Of a stretch of DNA of 64,000 nucleotides, positions 51,943 through 60,602 are shown one piece after another. Each line of letters begins with the position of its first letter. Position 1 is the first letter of the stretch. The stretch comes from Spirosoma radiotolerans. GTDB taxonomy: Bacteria > Bacteroidota > Bacteroidia > Cytophagales > Spirosomataceae. The notes below the pieces were generated by a model, which did not search any database, was not told the origin of the DNA, and worked only from the letters and a program-made list of their open reading frames with translations. Location of the stretch: the NCBI RefSeq assembly GCF_000974425.1, contig NZ_CP010429.1:3906001-3970000 (forward strand), written 5' to 3'. Position numbers and translations under genes: made by a program.

Positions 51943-54900
51943 TTACTTAAACTCGAAGTTGTAGGTCAGACTCGGGATAGGCGCCCCGAAAATGCTTAGT
52001 TGGTAGGGCTTAGTGGCCTGGCCATCCGTTCGATAAAAAATTGAATACACATTCTTCCGTCCATACAGATTGTAAACCGTGAAGGTCCAGTGTCCCTGCC
52101 AACGTCGATTCTTCCTGCTCGGATTGTAGATATTCCAGGCAAAATCCAGCCGGTGATAATCGGGTAACCGGTTTTGATTCCGCTCGTCGTAATAAGGATA
52201 CGTTCGGCGTTGATAGCGAATGAAGCCTTCCGGGCTGGTGTAGGGACGGCCCGAACTATAGGCAAAATTAAAAGAGAAACTATGGTGTTTAGTCTGGTTA
52301 AAGGTTAGACTCATATTTAGGCTGTGGGGCCGATCATAATTGGCCCGGTACCAGTTGCCCCCGTTGATCTGCTGCTGAAAGTCGACGCCCGCATTGACCT
52401 GATTCAGGGTACGGGAATAGGTGTAATTGATCCAGCCCGTCAATTCACCTTTTTTCTTGGCGATCATCACTTCCACCCCGTACGCTTTGCTACGTCCAGT
52501 CAACAACTGGGTTTCGGGGTAGGGCTGCAACAGAAAATCAGCCCCCGGCTTATAGTCCAGGATATGCTGCGTACTTCGCCAGTAGACCTCCGTCGAGAGT
52601 TCGAAAATGGTATTCTTCGAATTTCTAAAATATCCCGCCGACCATAACTGACTTACCTGAGGCTGAATGTGTGCGTCCGCTGTTTTCCAGCGGGCCGTGG
52701 GCAGAGGTGTAGTCGTATTGGTGATTACCTGCAAATACTGTCGCATCAGGTTATACCCAAGTTTGATTGACGAAGTAGGCGTCAGTGCGTAGCGTAGACC
52801 CAATCGAGGTTCGAAACCACCGTAGGATTTACTTACCTGTCCCGCTCCATACACGGTAGAGTCTATCACCTGAGTAACACCGGCCACTTCGCGGGTAGCA
52901 TACTGGCGAACCACCGAAGGACCCAGCGTCAAAAAATGCGAGTAACGCAGTCCAGCGGATACGGCCAGTTGATCAGACAAACTGATCTCATCTTCGGCAT
53001 GAATACCCAGCTCCAGCGCGTTTTCTATCGGTGTCTGCTGGTAGTTGACCGCCTTACTGTTGCCCGGAATCAACTCGCCGGGGTTCAGTCGGTAATGCGT
53101 GGCGCTAACGCCAACCTCAAGCTTCTGGTTTTCTAACTGGTAATTGAGGTTCGACTTGAGCTGACGCTGGAGCAGCGATTGTTTCAAGACCACTTGATTG
53201 TTGGTCGTGTCTTCAGTAGACAGGATGCGGGGAATATACTGAGCGACCAGGGCCGTTGTCTGTACATTCACCCGGTTGCTAATGGCGTGAAACCAGCGCA
53301 CCATGCCATTGGCCGTTTGCTGGGCGTATTGCGTATTCACCGCATTGACGTTGGCCAGACTACCCACCAAATCAGTCTGAAACAGATCCTGGCTATAATA
53401 ACCCATGGCAGTCACGGTATTGCGATCATTCACGCGCCAGAACAACTTGGCCGTTCCATCACCGAACTTGGCCCGAATGTTGTCAAAGCGAGGGGAAACC
53501 GCCCGTAACAGAAAGTCATTGAACGCCCCCCGGCCCGAGACCAGCAGGGCTACCTTTCCGGCAATGATGGGTGTCTCTACGGTTAATCGATTAGCGACTA
53601 AACTAATCCCTCCGCTCATACGCAGTTGGGTAAGACTGGGGTTACGCAGGCTGATATCGAGAACCGACGCGGCCCGGCCGCCATAGCGGGCAGGAACATT
53701 GCCCTTATACAGATCCAGCCCGCTAACGGCATCAGCCGGAAAGACCGAAAATAGCCCGAACATGTGGGTAGGGTTAAAAATGGGGGTGTCATCCATTAGA
53801 ATCAGGTTTTGATCCGTTGTCCCCCCCCGAATGTTGAGGCCATTAGCCGCTTCGCCCACGCTGCTCACCCCGGGCAGCATCTGCAAACCGCGCAGTATGT
53901 CAACCTCACCCAGGGCTGCGGGCATTTTTTTAAGTGTCGAAATATTAATCTGACTAACCCCCAACAGGGGCTGACGAACGTTTCGATCGTACCCCTTACT
54001 GGTCACGACCACCTCTTCCAGTTGACTCGCTATGGACGGGATACGGACGTTCAATGTCGTATTTTCGCGCAGGTAAAGGGTGGTTCGGTAAGGCAGGTAG
54101 CCCACGCTTCGAATGACGACGATATGCTTCCCCGAAGGTAGGCTGATAAAAAACTGCCCCTCTTCATTGGTATGGGTACCTTTGCCAATTTTTTCATAAT
54201 CGATCAGAACGGTGGCACCAGGCAACCCTCGACCCGTTACCGAATCGCGGACGGTGCCGCTAACCGATAGTAGCCCGTTGCGGCCGGTCGACGCTCCAGA
54301 AGGTTTATTATCCGTTGTCCCTTCGGTAGGCCGGATTGGTGGGGCTGGATGTTGACTTGCGGCCGGGGCGCTTACGGTCACCGTCGTTTTTGGGGAAGGA
54401 GCCGTACGTGAAACGGCGGCTGGCCCAGTGGGGATAGGCTGATGGGATTGAGCCACCATCCGCTTTTGCCAATAACCTTGTCTGTTTAGCCAGTCTGTCC
54501 ATTGGTCCAGCCAGGCATCAGTTTCTGTATAGGACAGAGAAATACCACTGGATTGGCTGTTCAGGGCATAACCATGAAACTCCGCCGACCGGCCAGCCTG
54601 TAGCCATTGCTGGTACAACGCAGCAGTCTGGATAGCCACCCGGCGGGCATTTTCACTTGTTGCCCCCGACATGGCGGCAATAAACAGGTCTGGCGCATCA
54701 GCCGGAACCGACTCGGCGGCCATGGTACCCACCTCAGCCTGAAGAAGGCTCACAAAGTTAGGGCGGTTTGTTTTAGTCGTGTTATAAACCAGCTGTAATG
54801 CCAGCGTCCCGCCCGTCGATACGCCCAGTACGCCAACCTGATCGGGTCTGATGCCAAGTTCGGCTGCGTGTTGACGTAGGTAGCCCAGAGCTTGTTTGCC

Positions 54901-55338
54901 ATCAGCGAGGGCCATAGTGAGTGCATTCAGTGAATCTTGTGGGCTCCACGCTGGCTCCTGCCCCCTGGCGGTCAACAAGGAATCTTGAGCCCGTCGGTAT
55001 GGCAACACAAAAACCGTTATGCCTCTTGCGTTTAGTCGAGCGGCCAGAGACCTACTTTCCTGGTCCACGGACCGAGTGGTCAAACCAATCTTCGGAAAAA
55101 TAAGAACGGCAGTACCCGTTGCCAGCGCTGAGTCTGGCAAAAAAAACGCTATTCTGGGTGTAGCGGCCAAAGACAACGCATTATTTTCCACCAGGCTATC
55201 CATTCGTACACCTTCGGTTCCGATACGACTAACGGAGTCAGGTGCTTTACCACCAGGCAGTTGAATCATGAATTGTGCCCGGACGACGTGGCTGGCAAGC
55301 AGATTTAACCCTAGCACGAATACAATATATTTCTTCAC
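51943..55338 (-). CDS. TonB-dependent receptor with N-terminal alpha/beta-hydrolase-like domain
   Basis: 1131 residues. After a signal peptide (to about 21), residues about 60-290 resemble an alpha/beta-hydrolase of the BD-FAE/acetyl-xylan-esterase type: TAVLIFPKIGL, LNARGITVFVLPYRRAQDSL, then LGYLRQHAAELGIRPDQVGV and the elbow LGVSTGGTLALQLV with Ser174. The expected oxyanion PGG, Asp and GGHGF His motifs are not visible. A Pro-rich linker (about 297-352) leads to a carboxypeptidase-regulatory-like domain (GTVRDSVTGRGLPGATVLID), TonB-box-like EEVVVTSKGYDRN, plug (NIRGGTTDQNLILMDDTPIF) and a barrel ending in PSLTYNFEFK. A DUF4249 partner lies upstream in the same direction. Confidence 0.9.
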   Translation of the reverse strand: MKKYIVFVLGLNLLASHVVRAQFMIQLPGGKAPDSVSRIGTEGVRMDSLVENNALSLAATPRIAFFLPDSALATGTAVLIFPKIGLTTRSVDQESRSLAARLNARGITVFVLPYRRAQDSLLTARGQEPAWSPQDSLNALTMALADGKQALGYLRQHAAELGIRPDQVGVLGVSTGGTLALQLVYNTTKTNRPNFVSLLQAEVGTMAAESVPADAPDLFIAAMSGATSENARRVAIQTAALYQQWLQAGRSAEFHGYALNSQSSGISLSYTETDAWLDQWTDWLNRQGYWQKRMVAQSHQPIPTGPAAVSRTAPSPKTTVTVSAPAASQHPAPPIRPTEGTTDNKPSGASTGRNGLLSVSGTVRDSVTGRGLPGATVLIDYEKIGKGTHTNEEGQFFISLPSGKHIVVIRSVGYLPYRTTLYLRENTTLNVRIPSIASQLEEVVVTSKGYDRNVRQPLLGVSQINISTLKKMPAALGEVDILRGLQMLPGVSSVGEAANGLNIRGGTTDQNLILMDDTPIFNPTHMFGLFSVFPADAVSGLDLYKGNVPARYGGRAASVLDISLRNPSLTQLRMSGGISLVANRLTVETPIIAGKVALLVSGRGAFNDFLLRAVSPRFDNIRAKFGDGTAKLFWRVNDRNTVTAMGYYSQDLFQTDLVGSLANVNAVNTQYAQQTANGMVRWFHAISNRVNVQTTALVAQYIPRILSTEDTTNNQVVLKQSLLQRQLKSNLNYQLENQKLEVGVSATHYRLNPGELIPGNSKAVNYQQTPIENALELGIHAEDEISLSDQLAVSAGLRYSHFLTLGPSVVRQYATREVAGVTQVIDSTVYGAGQVSKSYGGFEPRLGLRYALTPTSSIKLGYNLMRQYLQVITNTTTPLPTARWKTADAHIQPQVSQLWSAGYFRNSKNTIFELSTEVYWRSTQHILDYKPGADFLLQPYPETQLLTGRSKAYGVEVMIAKKKGELTGWINYTYSRTLNQVNAGVDFQQQINGGNWYRANYDRPHSLNMSLTFNQTKHHSFSFNFAYSSGRPYTSPEGFIRYQRRTYPYYDERNQNRLPDYHRLDFAWNIYNPSRKNRRWQGHWTFTVYNLYGRKNVYSIFYRTDGQATKPYQLSIFGAPIPSLTYNFEFK

Positions 55339-55376
55339 AAGTTTTAACTGGGTTTATCCGTCTATATTCTTCCGGT

Positions 55377-55425
55377 TCAATTGTATCCTTTGCTAGTCAC
55401 GGCGACCCCTTCCAACCAGTTGGAA
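55377..55425 (-). pseudogene. Short remnant resembling a TonB-receptor plug start
   Basis: The minus strand reads NWLEGVAVTSKGYN and then a stop. This matches QLEEVVVTSKGYD in the adjacent receptor at 9 of 12 aligned positions, and the DNA is similar too. It lies in the 311-nt gap between the DUF4249 gene and the receptor, as expected for a leftover of a duplicated or replaced receptor gene. Short length limits certainty. Confidence 0.4.
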
Positions 55426-55649
55426 ACAGCAGGCCGTTTACCCACCAGACTTGTTGTGTGCCCCGCAGAACGAGCGTAACCCAATGAGTTCATATGGGTA
55501 CCTTCGTGTAAAAAAACGACCCTGGCCAGTGGGCCGGCCAACGATTGTCATCCCTTGGGGAGACGGATGGTAAGTACTTATCGTTATTCACCCTGGATGC
55601 GGTTTGGTTCCGGCGCTGTTGTTGGCTTGCCCCTTTATTTACCTTTGGC

Positions 55650-56816
55650 TCAGTCACGCCAGCCAGCAGGCTTATAGGGCGTGCGGCTATCGCTAGCCAC
55701 GCATACGGCTGTGGGAGGACGGTTACCAAATGGTGGTTCGTTGATGGGGTCATGACCGTTTAGGGCTTGAAACAGTCCTGGAGCCGAACCTGTCGCATCA
55801 TCTCGGGTTAACCAGTACGGAAAGGAAGCAACGCTGGATACGGTGAAATAACCGACCACGGATTCATTTCGTTGGGCTATATTCTGTACGTTGCCCACCA
55901 ATAGAGCCGGCTGACCACCGGCCACACCACCCGTCGCCTGAGTCTGGTCATTCAGGCGTTTAAGGTAGTCATACGCATTTTTGGTTAAGGAGCTTTGTCT
56001 AATTTCAACCAGGCTGTGCTCTTTTGAGTACAGCGGTAGACGGCCAATGAGCAGCCCCTTGACCGCATTTCCGTTGCTAAACTGGTCACTAAATAAAACC
56101 AGATTAGTACTGTAGATAATTTCCCAACAGGCCGTTCGACAATTATAGTCGTAATTAGGGAAAGAGGCATTTAACGTATTGTTTACACAATCTTCCAGCA
56201 GATTGCCTTGATCATTCCTGATCTGGTAGAGTCCCTTGTTGCAACTGCGACACCATTCCTGACGCTCCCAATCAATCCATTCCCAGCGATAATAATTGGT
56301 TTGATTCGCGGGGTCTGTAAAGTCCACGTATAAATCATGAGCGGCCGAATAGACATTATTTAATCGTTCATTTCCGCTTAAACTCGTGGGATTAAATTGA
56401 GCGCGAACCTGGCTGATGGGCGCCACGGGCTGTAGTTGCTCCGGTGTTGATTCGTACCGGGTGCCATCCGATAAGGTGAACTTAAGTTGGTAAACATGGC
56501 CGGTCTGCCCCTTGAAGTCAGCGGGCAGTTGATAGCGACCATCGGTTGTTTCCTGGGCGGTCACGACATCCAAAGAATCAACGAGAATCTGGACGTTGGC
56601 CCCAGTAATGGGCACATAACCGAATCGACCGGTAAGCCCATCCGCTTTGGAGCGATTAAGCCGAACTACTTGGGTCTCTGCCTTATCAGTAAGGGTGCAA
56701 TCAACAATCAAAACGTCCAGTGAACTATTGACTGGTAAGTCAACCGGATCCACACAGGTAAACAGACTGAAGCCCATGCTCAAACAAATCACCACCTTAA
56801 CCGCCAATGAGCGCAT
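55650..56816 (-). CDS. DUF4249 family lipoprotein, partner of the TonB receptor
   Basis: 388 residues from ATG 56816, chosen because it gives a lipoprotein signal (MRSLAVKVVICLSMGFSLFT, then Cys). The open frame extends further upstream but without family-like sequence. The body has LIVDCTLTDKAETQVVRLNR, ANVQILVDSLDVVTAQETTD, then QLKFTLSDGTRYESTPEQLQ. Cysteine groups WCRSC, EDCV and CRTACW match the orphan DUF4249 at 17755-19077, so the two are paralogues. Its gene precedes the receptor by 311 nt. The two proteins probably form an outer-membrane uptake pair; substrate unknown. Confidence 0.88.
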   Translation of the reverse strand: MRSLAVKVVICLSMGFSLFTCVDPVDLPVNSSLDVLIVDCTLTDKAETQVVRLNRSKADGLTGRFGYVPITGANVQILVDSLDVVTAQETTDGRYQLPADFKGQTGHVYQLKFTLSDGTRYESTPEQLQPVAPISQVRAQFNPTSLSGNERLNNVYSAAHDLYVDFTDPANQTNYYRWEWIDWERQEWCRSCNKGLYQIRNDQGNLLEDCVNNTLNASFPNYDYNCRTACWEIIYSTNLVLFSDQFSNGNAVKGLLIGRLPLYSKEHSLVEIRQSSLTKNAYDYLKRLNDQTQATGGVAGGQPALLVGNVQNIAQRNESVVGYFTVSSVASFPYWLTRDDATGSAPGLFQALNGHDPINEPPFGNRPPTAVCVASDSRTPYKPAGWRD

Positions 56817-57128
56817 ATTCAGATAAAAACGAGCCATCCACCAAAGAAAAAAAAGGTCTACTCCACTTCTAAGGGAATCTTGCTCAGAAATACGCGCCTG
56901 CATCGGGCAAACTGCTGCAAAACAAATCGCTATGCTACCACAGGACCTCAGCGCGTACATGGCCTGGCTGCTGTGATCCATGGCCAATCCCTTTTTTATC
57001 CCCGTTTCTAGCATTGGCACCTTGGCACCGACCGGAAGATTTTGGGGATGAACTCCTTCAACTATACACCACAAACCCACAAAAGGCTTAAGGCAATCTA
57101 AAAATAAATTCGACCCTAGGTTTGTCAA

Positions 57129-57853
57129 TTGATTATAGAAGCATTGTCGGACGTAATTCTATCCCTTATCCTGCCCGTGGGCAGTTAGGGCAGCTTGTGC
57201 TTCACTGAAAAACCCGTATTGGTGGGTACCCGAAAGCCCACGAAGGTTAGTTACCTTCTCCAGGCCAAAGAACCACTAACGAACTAATGTCCGTTTCCAC
57301 GTGCCGTCGCGCCTGCTGGCGCAAGCAGTTGGTACACTACATGATCGTGGTTACTGCCTGGTGTGAACCGCTTCCGGCGGACCAGCCAAACTCTACGATT
57401 CGCCCATCAGCGGCAGTGATCAAATGGACGTTGTAACCCTGGACATACTCCCGCTCGCTTTATTCAGCAGCGCTGGAAGTTCAGCTAGCCAGCCTTGTGA
57501 CCCGTAGAGTTGTCGGTTAATTGAGTGAAGCTAAATTTGTGAGTGATGTTGCGGGTATTGCGTACTCGAACACATTGCGCGAGTCGTCGGGGTCGAAGCA
57601 GATCCTCGCAAGAGCAATCATGACTAGCTGTACGTTTGCAGCGATCATCGCCCCCTAACTTATTTTCTGCGTAAACTCTTCACCAGATTCGTTAACACAG
57701 CTTTAATACGTTAAAGACTCACTGTGAACAAAGCCGCTAGCAATTTTTCTTTGAAAACAAACCCAACGTTATCTATGAAAAGTAAACAGCTACTGTTTAA
57801 ACCAACAACAAATAAGCCAGCTAACTATTTAGTTAACTGGCCTATTATAAACG
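57129..57853. other. Intergenic region with decayed mobile DNA
   Basis: 725 nt between the DUF4249 upstream region and the tRNA. It contains the transposase remnant listed at 57247-57459; on either side no coding signal was recognised. Confidence 0.55.
57247..57459 (-). pseudogene. Degraded transposase fragment
   Basis: One minus-strand frame reads SEREYVQGYNVHLITAADGR, then IVEFGWSAGSGSHQAVTTIM, a stop, and in the same frame CLRQQARRHVETDISSLVVL plus WPGEGN and another stop. GYNVHLxxxADGRxVEF-x-x-x-x-GSxxD/H and ARRHVET are recurrent patterns in DDE transposases of the IS982/IS5 kind. The in-frame stop and missing ends show it is non-functional. No terminal repeats were identified. Confidence 0.55.
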
Positions 57854-57927
57854 TGATCCCGATTGGATTCGAACCAATGACCGCCTTCTTAGAAGGAAGA
57901 TGCTCTATCCAGCTGAGCTACGGGACC
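57854..57927 (-). tRNA. tRNA-Arg (anticodon TCT)
   Basis: A complete cloverleaf on the minus strand, 74 nt without CCA. The acceptor stem GGTCCCG pairs with CGGGATC (one G-T pair); the D arm is GCTC...GAGC, the anticodon stem TCTTC/GAAGG holds loop CTTCTAA with anticodon TCT, and the T arm is ATTGG-TTCGAAT-CCAAT. It reads AGA codons. The discriminator base is A. Confidence 0.96.
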
Positions 57928-58221
57928 AACTAACATAACTGGTTGCCTTACACAAACCAGCCCTTTTCCTACAATTGCGGACTAAGTTTTCCTTAGCAGA
58001 GCGTTTAGAAGCGTCAAAATTACGTTCATCAATACTATAATGCAAAAAAACTAAGCAACCAGCGCCATTTTTAAATTTGTCGATAACTTGTCAGCTAGTG
58101 TCGCGGCCAAATGACTTGAATAATCGCTCGGCCAAGCGAACCGGATTAAGGTGAGTGAATAACATTTACCTGGCAGGAAAGTTATCTACTTATCGGTATC
58201 CTTAATCCCGCTGATAAACCA

Positions 58222-58560
58222 ATGAGTAGTAACTCCGAAAACCTGAAGGTTATTTTTTATGAACCCGCATCTGAAAATAAGGCGGGTCATGTGATCGCTG
58301 ATGCCTATTTTAGCTTCGTTCCTACGTTCAAGGAAGGCGATGAAATAAATATTGCCCTGTCCAGAAAAGAAACAGCCAATGAAGCTGTGCATGATCCGAT
58401 TGGGCACAAAACTCACCAAATTGTTAAGACAGACTGGGTGATGATGATCGATGAACGCACAAAAGAAGCCCTCGCGACTCTTGTCGTCTCGGTTTCGGTG
58501 ATTGCTCCACAGGCCAGCGTCGTCTCAGAATTTCCGACTATCGTTGGCACCCACGCTTAA
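58222..58560 (+). CDS. Hypothetical protein, 112 residues
   Basis: A small soluble protein: NLKVIFYEPASENKAGHVIA, DAYFSFVPTFKEGDEINIAL, VKTDWVMMIDERTKEALATL, then VVSVSVIA. The regular alternation suggests a beta-rich domain. No signal peptide, no known family. It lies 294 nt beyond the tRNA, in the same direction as the gene at 58686-58937. Confidence 0.55.
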   Translation: MSSNSENLKVIFYEPASENKAGHVIADAYFSFVPTFKEGDEINIALSRKETANEAVHDPIGHKTHQIVKTDWVMMIDERTKEALATLVVSVSVIAPQASVVSEFPTIVGTHA

Positions 58561-58685
58561 TATCAAGGCACATTCATCAGGGAAATTGCCAGATACTGGT
58601 TATCTCCATGTACCACGAATACAGGTATACATGCGTTTTATAATCAGAAATCGTTACCTTGTAGGTTGGGCAAAACACCTTAACT

Positions 58686-58937
58686 ATGGCTAGATTTATT
58701 GAAGTGACAGTTAGTGAGCGGAATACCTTATTCGATGCGGGTCATATTGCGAGTGTGATGGACATGGCTGCGGGTTGCTACATTTATGTGGTAGGCATTG
58801 CACAGCCGTTTAACGTAACAGAAACGTATCAGGAGGTTGTTAACGCGCTTAAAAGAGCTCCCGACATTGCTGGTTTTGTCTATTCCATTATTGACAAGGC
58901 CAAACAAGGCAATCCACAGGCAACCGTTGGTTGCTAG
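58686..58937 (+). CDS. Hypothetical protein, 83 residues
   Basis: Begins MARFIEVTVSERNTLFDAGH, then IASVMDMAAGCYIYVVG and NVTETYQEVVNALKRAPDI. This looks like a compact small beta/alpha domain with a strand-turn-strand followed by one helix. It resembles short proteins that evaluate YxEVxxxL-type helices in Bacteroidota but no function is known. A clear terminator follows at 58981-59014. Confidence 0.6.
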   Translation: MARFIEVTVSERNTLFDAGHIASVMDMAAGCYIYVVGIAQPFNVTETYQEVVNALKRAPDIAGFVYSIIDKAKQGNPQATVGC

Positions 58938-59263
58938 ATAAGTTCATTCTGTATCCACCTGAGGGTGAAATAGCATAAACAGCAAAGCCCGTTCATACAC
59001 TGACGGGCTTTGCTTTAACTACCAGTTCGAATACGCTACTCTGTTTCGTATCTCTCCTATATCCAGCATTTACATGAGGCCACTACTCGATTGGTTCAGC
59101 CAGTATTGGGCAGCTTACCGCTTTTTGCTGATGATTGCCAAACTGCATAGAAAAGGCTGATTAATTAATTTTTTCGATTCAGGTACGAATCTATCCTCAA
59201 CTTCTCTTCATGTTCAGTAGCGCACGATGAGCACTTCGGGAAGTTGATCAGTCGCCAGTACGG
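58938..59263. other. Intergenic region, possible mini-ORF
   Basis: 326 nt between convergent genes. Besides the terminator at 58981-59014 it holds a 28-codon plus-strand frame at 59074-59160 (MRPLLDWFSQYWAAYRFLLM, then IAKLHRKG), amphipathic and basic at the end. No ribosome-binding signal was seen, so it is not called as a gene. Confidence 0.4.
58981..59014. terminator. Rho-independent terminator
   Basis: AGCAAAGCCCGT and ACGGGCTTTGCT form a perfect 12-bp stem with a 10-nt loop, followed by TTAA, 43 nt after the stop of the 83-residue gene. Confidence 0.75.
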
Positions 59264-59677
59264 TTATATGCATTGATCCAGCCGCCATGTTTCGCGAAGA
59301 TCCAGAACCATCTGGCCCAGCAGGTCCATAGTGAGTGGCTTGGTCAAAAACTCATTTGCCCCTAAGGCAAACGCTTGCTGACGATCAATGGCGTCGTTGG
59401 AGGTGGTGAGAATCACAATGGGTTTGTTCGCATACAGTGGGCTGTGGCGCAGCAATTGCAATGCCTCCAGACCGTTGATACGCGGCATATTCAAATCAAG
59501 TATAATCAGGCAGGGTTCTGTATCAGCCTCTGACAGCGCATCGAGTAAGGCTAACCCGTCTTCGGCAAATAGCAAATGGCATTCAGGGCTATACTGAGCA
59601 AAGGCGTATCGCAGCAGCAGCCGGTCATCCTCATCATCGTCCGCAATAAATACACTATGAGTCGGTAAATCTTTCAT
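59264..59677 (-). CDS. Single-domain response regulator (CheY-like)
   Basis: 137 residues, only a receiver domain. The acidic pocket is FIADDDEDD, phospho-acceptor Asp61 lies in LIILDLNMPRING, Thr/Ser in IVILTTSND, and Lys in EFLTKPLTMD. It has no output domain, so it probably acts by protein contact. No kinase gene is adjacent, making it an orphan; a histidine-kinase fragment lies 0.9 kb away. Confidence 0.92.
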   Translation of the reverse strand: MKDLPTHSVFIADDDEDDRLLLRYAFAQYSPECHLLFAEDGLALLDALSEADTEPCLIILDLNMPRINGLEALQLLRHSPLYANKPIVILTTSNDAIDRQQAFALGANEFLTKPLTMDLLGQMVLDLRETWRLDQCI

Positions 59678-59827
59678 TGACCTGGATAATCGTTACGGTG
59701 TTTGTTGCAACCAAGATACAACAATGAACTCAATTCCCCTTTGTACATATAGAATTTATAGATTTACTCAAGTAAACAATTACTAACTATCTCGTGTCTA
59801 TGTATATACTAAAACCTGTTCAACACA

Positions 59828-60235
59828 ATGAATACGACAGCTTATTGGGTAGCCCTCCTAGATGAGGATGAGGACGACTTTGTGTTCTGGCAACATGGCT
59901 TTCGAACCTGGGCTACCGAAGGCGAATTAAAGTGGTATTCCTCTGCCGAACGCTTTCTGAGCGAAGCGACAGCCTCGCCAACCAAACCGTCGGCCATTGT
60001 GCTCGATGGTGTTGTCCCAAAAGGAGAAGAAGCCGCCTGGCTAAAAACTTTCCTGAGCCATATTTGCTGCGCGAATACGCCCGTTTTTATGCTCGTCGGC
60101 CAGTCAAATGAAGAAGACCGGCAACGTTATCTGGATCAGGGCGCCACTGATTACCTGATCAAGCCGACCTCTTCTGAAGAGTTAGAGAAAATAGTTAAAT
60201 TATTAGTTCCCAATCGCGGCAACATTTCCCTCTAG
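59828..60235 (+). CDS. Divergent single-domain response regulator
   Basis: 135 residues with a receiver-like layout: VALLDEDEDDFVFWQHGF (acidic pocket), Asp60 in AIVLDGVVPKGEE, and Lys112 in DYLIKPTSSEEL. The conserved Thr/Ser position reads MLVGQS, so the usual switch Thr is not obvious. It is divergent from the other orphan regulator with 150 nt between them. It may be a weakly phosphorylated or phosphorylation-independent receiver. Confidence 0.82.
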   Translation: MNTTAYWVALLDEDEDDFVFWQHGFRTWATEGELKWYSSAERFLSEATASPTKPSAIVLDGVVPKGEEAAWLKTFLSHICCANTPVFMLVGQSNEEDRQRYLDQGATDYLIKPTSSEELEKIVKLLVPNRGNISL

Positions 60236-60320
60236 TTTACCTGACCTTCCATACAGTAGCTATTCATCAACCAGCGGAATTTCTGTACTTTGTAAACATT
60301 TACCTGAATAAATCAGGAAG

Positions 60321-60575
60321 ATGGACAAACAGGATTTGCTAACTGCTCGTGGTTTCAGGAGCACGATTATGCACGGTTCTTCCGGCGAAATTGAGGCTGT
60401 CTACGCCCCATTCCGAGAATCATTCGAAAAAATAAAGTTTATCTGGGTTTTTAAAGATTCGCCAGCCTCCACGACCTGGTGTATTGCGATGGGTCATTAT
60501 TCGTTAGGAAAAGCAACCACGCTAGATGAGCTTGACCAGATTCTGGCTGCCAATAACCTGAGCCGGTTCACATAA
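60321..60575 (+). CDS. Hypothetical protein, 84 residues
   Basis: A small soluble protein: GFRSTIMHGSSGEIEAVYAP, FRESFEKIKFIWVFKD, then TTWCIAMGHYSLGKATTLDE and LDQILAANN. Mixed alpha/beta, no signal peptide, no family recognised. ATG at 60321 is close to a GGAAG stretch that may aid initiation. Confidence 0.55.
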   Translation: MDKQDLLTARGFRSTIMHGSSGEIEAVYAPFRESFEKIKFIWVFKDSPASTTWCIAMGHYSLGKATTLDELDQILAANNLSRFT

Positions 60576-60602
60576 TCTGAACACATCAGGTATATAACAG
60601 CT

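Noticed and set aside
57724..57933. Plus-strand frame of 69 codons
   Set aside because: It overlaps the tRNA-Arg gene on the other strand and its end is the complement of the tRNA.
59074..59160. 28-codon mini-ORF
   Set aside because: No initiation signal or homology; too short to support.
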